Assembly (NCBI RefSeq): GCF_000447755.1
Contig: NZ_AUNE01000052.1
Span: forward strand, 1 to 64,000
Source of the DNA: Bacteriovorax sp. BSW11_IV
GTDB lineage: Bacteria; Bdellovibrionota; Bacteriovoracia; Bacteriovoracales; Bacteriovoracaceae
DNA length: 64,000 bases
Direction of reading: 5' to 3'
The number at the start of each line of letters is the position of its first letter. Within the stretch, counting starts at the first letter, position 1. This document shows positions 60,899 to 64,000 of the stretch, in pieces. A program made the position numbers and the translations under genes. Under the pieces are notes generated by a model, which worked only from the letters and a program-made list of their open reading frames with translations, was not told the origin of the DNA and ran no database searches.

Positions 60899-61567
60899 TT
60901 AGTTGAATAGTTTTGGAAGAACTTCTTCGTTGTAATCAACAACACCAAGCTCAACAATTTTCACAGCTTCTTCTTTTCCATAAGTGTGAGTGATTTCACA
61001 TTTTGGAGTATATCCCTCATGTGGAATTTGCTTATAAGTTAGGAAGTAGTGCTTAACTTTATCAAGAACACCTGCAGGTACTTCTGATACATCATTCATT
61101 TTACCGAATGTAGAGTCGTCTTTTAGAACTGCGATGATTTTATCGTCAACTTCACCACCATCTAGCATTCTAAAACCACCGATGATTTTACAATCAACTA
61201 GTAGATCTCCATGTGTAATCGCTTCATCAGTCAAAACACAAACGTCAACTGGATCACCGTCACCGAATAGTCCATCTCTGCCTGTTGCTTTTCTTGCGAA
61301 TTCAGCAGTTTTCTCACCTGAGTATGTTTGTGGTAGAAGACCATAAAGACATGGAACAATATTTGAAAATTTTTGTGGTCTATCAACCATCAAAAATCCA
61401 GTTTTCTTATCAACTTCGTACTTAACACGGTCAGTTGGAACGATTTCAATATATGCTCTAACATCTTGCTTGTTGTCGCCAGTGTAAAGCTCTACTCCGT
61501 GCCATGGATTTGGACGAACCAATTTACCAAGGGCCTTAACTAAATCTTTAAGATCAGTAGTGTTCAT
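60899..61567 (-). CDS. ppa: Inorganic pyrophosphatase (family I)
   Basis: 222 residues from the ATG at 61567, which has AAAGGAATAAG upstream. YEVDKKTGFLMVDRP, YGLLPQTY and the catalytic DGDPVDVCVLTD are the family I signatures; KIIAVLKDD follows. Slightly longer than the E. coli type. Hydrolyses pyrophosphate to drive biosynthesis. Confidence 0.95.
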   Translation of the reverse strand: MNTTDLKDLVKALGKLVRPNPWHGVELYTGDNKQDVRAYIEIVPTDRVKYEVDKKTGFLMVDRPQKFSNIVPCLYGLLPQTYSGEKTAEFARKATGRDGLFGDGDPVDVCVLTDEAITHGDLLVDCKIIGGFRMLDGGEVDDKIIAVLKDDSTFGKMNDVSEVPAGVLDKVKHYFLTYKQIPHEGYTPKCEITHTYGKEEAVKIVELGVVDYNEEVLPKLFN

Positions 61568-61697
61568 TCTTATTCCTTTTTTGTCGAAAATTAACCCCTG
61601 CAACATAGCATAAAAGACTTAATTTTTTAAATCCCTTTTCACAAGTTTTCTTGTGTTGTATAGTCGGGCCTTAGTTTAATTTACGCTGGAGTGTGTC

Positions 61698-62225
61698 ATG
61701 GATATCAAATCCCTAGTTCGTACTGTTCCTCATTTTCCTCATGAGGGCATTATGTTTAGAGATGTAACAACCCTTTTTAAAGATTCTAAAGGTCTACAAG
61801 AAACAATGCGCCTATTTAAAGAGCGCTATGAAGCAATGGAGATCGATGTGATTGCTGGAGTTGAGTCTCGTGGTTTTATCACTGGTGCTGCTCTTGCGGT
61901 TATGCTTGGCGTAGGTTTTGTGCCAATCCGTAAAAAAGGTAAGCTTCCTGCGGAAACGATTTCTGTTGAGTATGAATTAGAATACGGTACTGATGTTCTT
62001 GAGATCCATACTGATGCCATCACAAAAGGACAGAAAGTTCTTGTAATGGACGATCTTCTTGCGACAGGTGGTACGGCCCTAGGGGCGATTGAGCTTGTAG
62101 AAAAACTTGGTGGAGAAGTTATTGAGTTTTCTGTAATCGTCGATCTTCCTGAACTAAAAGGAATCGATAAGCTTCAGTCAAAAGGATACAAAGTTCATAA
62201 ATTAATGGATTTTGAAGGACTATAG
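61698..62225 (+). CDS. apt: Adenine phosphoribosyltransferase
   Basis: 175 residues. FPHEGIMFRDVTTLFKD, the flexible loop VPIRKKGKLPAETISVEYELEYG (only key parts quoted) and the PRPP-binding VMDDLLATGGTA. Adenine + PRPP to AMP. GGAG precedes the ATG. Divergent from ppa. Confidence 0.95.
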   Translation: MDIKSLVRTVPHFPHEGIMFRDVTTLFKDSKGLQETMRLFKERYEAMEIDVIAGVESRGFITGAALAVMLGVGFVPIRKKGKLPAETISVEYELEYGTDVLEIHTDAITKGQKVLVMDDLLATGGTALGAIELVEKLGGEVIEFSVIVDLPELKGIDKLQSKGYKVHKLMDFEGL

Positions 62226-62233
62226 TTTAAAAG

Positions 62234-62689
62234 CTACAGCCTTTTTTCATAGTAATTGATTAGGGACTTGAATAGTCCCTTTCTTTTTTTCTTCTCTTCA
62301 AGTTGATGAAGCTCAATCTTCGCATTATGGGCCTCAAGGGATTTAAGAGTTCCCATCATGTCGATACTGTCTAATATTTTTTGTTCTAGTTTTTTTAGTG
62401 TTGATTCCTCGATAGTTACTAGGCCATCTTTTCTAAACAGGATGTGTGCAAAATGTAACAAAGACGCGCGATCTTTGGCATCGTGAATATGGGGGAGAAG
62501 ATCGTCCAAGCGAATTGGTTTTTCCATATCGCAAATGAGAATGTCCCACTGGCATTCGCTAAAAGGGATTTTTGCAAGATGAGAACGTATCCAAGCTGTT
62601 TCCTCGGAACTTACTTCGCCATCCACATGAATAAGGGCCACCGCCGCACGCCACATATAGAACTTGCTTTCAGTCATCGGGTAATTCAC
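62234..62689 (-). CDS. TerB-like domain protein
   Basis: 151 residues, helical. ALIHVDGEVSSEETAWI and the second LFRKDGLVTIEES resemble the acidic helix-loop elements of TerB/DjlA-type domains. GTG start at 62689 supported by AAGGAG six bases away. Cytosolic; role unknown. Confidence 0.7.
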   Translation of the reverse strand: MNYPMTESKFYMWRAAVALIHVDGEVSSEETAWIRSHLAKIPFSECQWDILICDMEKPIRLDDLLPHIHDAKDRASLLHFAHILFRKDGLVTIEESTLKKLEQKILDSIDMMGTLKSLEAHNAKIELHQLEEKKKRKGLFKSLINYYEKRL

Positions 62690-62897
62690 TCGCTTCTCCT
62701 TTTGTATTTGATAAAACTTGTCGGATAATGCTTGTCCTGACCTTAGTAAAAAGGTGAGTATTTTTATTGGAATATTCGTTAAGTATCCATAATTTCTAAG
62801 TCGGTTATTTTTTCCTCTTCAGCCAGGCAAAGGCGATTGACGCTATTTAGGGTATAATTTTTAGAAGGGCAGTCTGCGCCCATGGGAATTCGCGAAT

Positions 62898-64000
62898 ATG
62901 GATGTTGCTAGTACTTTATCTCAAAAACTTTCTGATCTTCGAAAGAAAAATAGAGAAACTGTCTCTAAGATGAAAGAAGAGTATGAAAAGAGTCTGCAAA
63001 ATGTTGAGCAGACTGCGCAAAAGCGTCTTGTGCAAAAAGATAAAGTCCAAAAAAATGAGCGTGAAAGACTCGTAAATGATGCTAATGATCGTGTTGACCT
63101 TCTAAGTCGTAAAGCTGAAGAGCAATTTTCCAAAAGAAGAGAAGACTATCTGTCAAAACTCCAAGAAATTCGTGATGATTCAAAAGTTGCAACTGATGAA
63201 AATCGTCAAAGCTTCAATGATCGGCTTGAAGATTTAAAAAGTACGTATGATCGCTCTGTAAAGCAATTGAATATTGAGCATGATAAAGAATTAAAGAATA
63301 AAGAAGATAATTTCAATAATCGCATCGTTACAGAAAATAAACATGCAGATGAGAAAATTAAAAATATTAGTAATTTTAGTGAAAGGTCCATTGCCTCACT
63401 AAAAAGTGATGCTGATAAAGAAAGAAAAACACTGACCAATACATTTAAAGAGCGCGAGTCACAATTGAATACTGATTTCTCAAAAGAGCGCCTAATGGAC
63501 AAAGAGAAGTTTGATGGGCATTTGAATAGAGTTATTGATTCTAAAGATGCTCAGATTGCTGGTCTCGAAAATCGTATTCAAGAGACTGCCACAAGACACT
63601 CTAACGAAAATAAGTCAGGACAAGAAGGACTTCGAGATCAATTCCAGCGTTCAATTTCAACTCTTGAAAATTCAGCGGAGCGCAGTATTCGTCATAATCA
63701 AGAAATTAGTGAAAGAGAGATGGCGGCCAAAGATGTCGATTATAAAAAATCGATGGCCGAAAAGGATCGTAAAATTCAAAAGATCATTGAGAACTCTCTA
63801 TCCGAGCAAGATCTTATTGCTTATGGAGACCGTATCAAAGGTGATTATGAATTTAAATTGCAAGGTCTGAAAAATATGATGGAAGACCAAGGTATAGATT
63901 ATAAAAATAAGTTAGATGAAATCAAAATTGCGAGTGAAAAAAATCTTAATTCTCAGACTGGAGAGTTAAGAGATAATTTCATTAAGCAAGATCAAATGCG
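62898..64000 (+). CDS. Long coiled-coil protein (cut at window end)
   Basis: Starts at the ATG at 62898 and stays open to the window edge, 367 codons. Sequence is almost pure charged helix. Its opening and a short element with F-x-DRL-x-x-L-x-x-(S/T)Y-x-RS recall the 649-residue coiled-coil protein at 11130. The best-read ATG is 62898; an earlier ATG at 62882 stops after nine codons. No ribosome site is obvious. Confidence 0.82.
   Translation, partial: MDVASTLSQKLSDLRKKNRETVSKMKEEYEKSLQNVEQTAQKRLVQKDKVQKNERERLVNDANDRVDLLSRKAEEQFSKRREDYLSKLQEIRDDSKVATDENRQSFNDRLEDLKSTYDRSVKQLNIEHDKELKNKEDNFNNRIVTENKHADEKIKNISNFSERSIASLKSDADKERKTLTNTFKERESQLNTDFSKERLMDKEKFDGHLNRVIDSKDAQIAGLENRIQETATRHSNENKSGQEGLRDQFQRSISTLENSAERSIRHNQEISEREMAAKDVDYKKSMAEKDRKIQKIIENSLSEQDLIAYGDRIKGDYEFKLQGLKNMMEDQGIDYKNKLDEIKIASEKNLNSQTGELRDNFIKQDQM

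Noticed and set aside
1-64000. CRISPR array or rRNA genes
   Set aside because: No regularly spaced 25-40 bp repeats and no rRNA-like stretches were seen; the only periodic repeats are the 9-bp GACG triplets.

Overview
The window is AT-rich, gene-dense chromosomal DNA from a Gram-negative bacterium. It encodes many signal-peptide proteins and lipoproteins, large envelope proteins with no recognisable family, and long coiled-coil proteins. A marine or freshwater predatory Bacteriovorax/Halobacteriovorax-type organism (Bdellovibrionota) would fit. That is an inference from style and gene content; no rRNA or other decisive marker is present. A strong local signature is the tetranucleotide GGCC, mostly from alanine GCC codons preceded by G. 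It is abundant in the chromosomal parts and rare between about 17.8 and 34.8 kb.

Left chromosomal arm (1-17.7 kb). A response-regulator fragment, queC, a phosphohexomutase, a small ferredoxin, a Na+/H+ antiporter-like protein, tRNA-Val, a heterodimeric ABC exporter, a DsbA-like lipoprotein, a 649-residue coiled-coil protein, pyruvate kinase carrying a C-terminal ferredoxin domain, queG, a hydrolase and a secreted protein with a structured leader. queC and queG are both queuosine-pathway genes.

Integrated element (about 17.79-34.79 kb). A 17-kb element sits in the 3' end of tRNA-Phe, and GGGCACCAT is repeated at both ends. Its left arm reads leftward: large serine recombinase, zinc-finger protein, SF3/D5-like ATPase and two unknown genes. 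Its right arm reads mostly rightward: an unknown gene, SSB, a zinc-ribbon protein, a small resolvase, an XRE regulator between membrane proteins, three lipoproteins (two of them paralogous), and a restriction-modification block. That block has a C5-cytosine methyltransferase, a PD-(D/E)XK-like protein and an AlwI-family type IIS endonuclease. Three arrays of three 9-bp GACG units lie at the end of the ATPase gene, in the divergent central promoter region and near the right end. I see no relaxase, type IV secretion or capsid genes, so it looks like a replicating, non-self-transmissible integrative element carrying defence cargo.

Right of the element, a 30-bp sequence resembling the tRNA 3' end recurs at 34.76, 35.86 and 36.57 kb, which suggests repeated insertions at this tRNA. 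Then come a WYL regulator with an epoxide-hydrolase-like enzyme, an arsenic operon (MerR-type regulator with a mer-like 19-bp-spacer promoter, thioredoxin-type ArsC, ACR3), GFA-family enzymes, and a MarR regulator with a deiodinase-like redoxin and a YeiH-type transporter.

From 45.6 to 54.9 kb lies a block of secreted or membrane proteins without known families, including one of 1305 residues. The last 9 kb holds a GST with a His-rich metal-binding N-terminus, mscL, a lipase-like protein, a PilZ protein, an outer-membrane protein, a receiver protein, dodecin, a CBS protein, inorganic pyrophosphatase, apt, a TerB-like protein and the start of a second coiled-coil protein that runs off the window.
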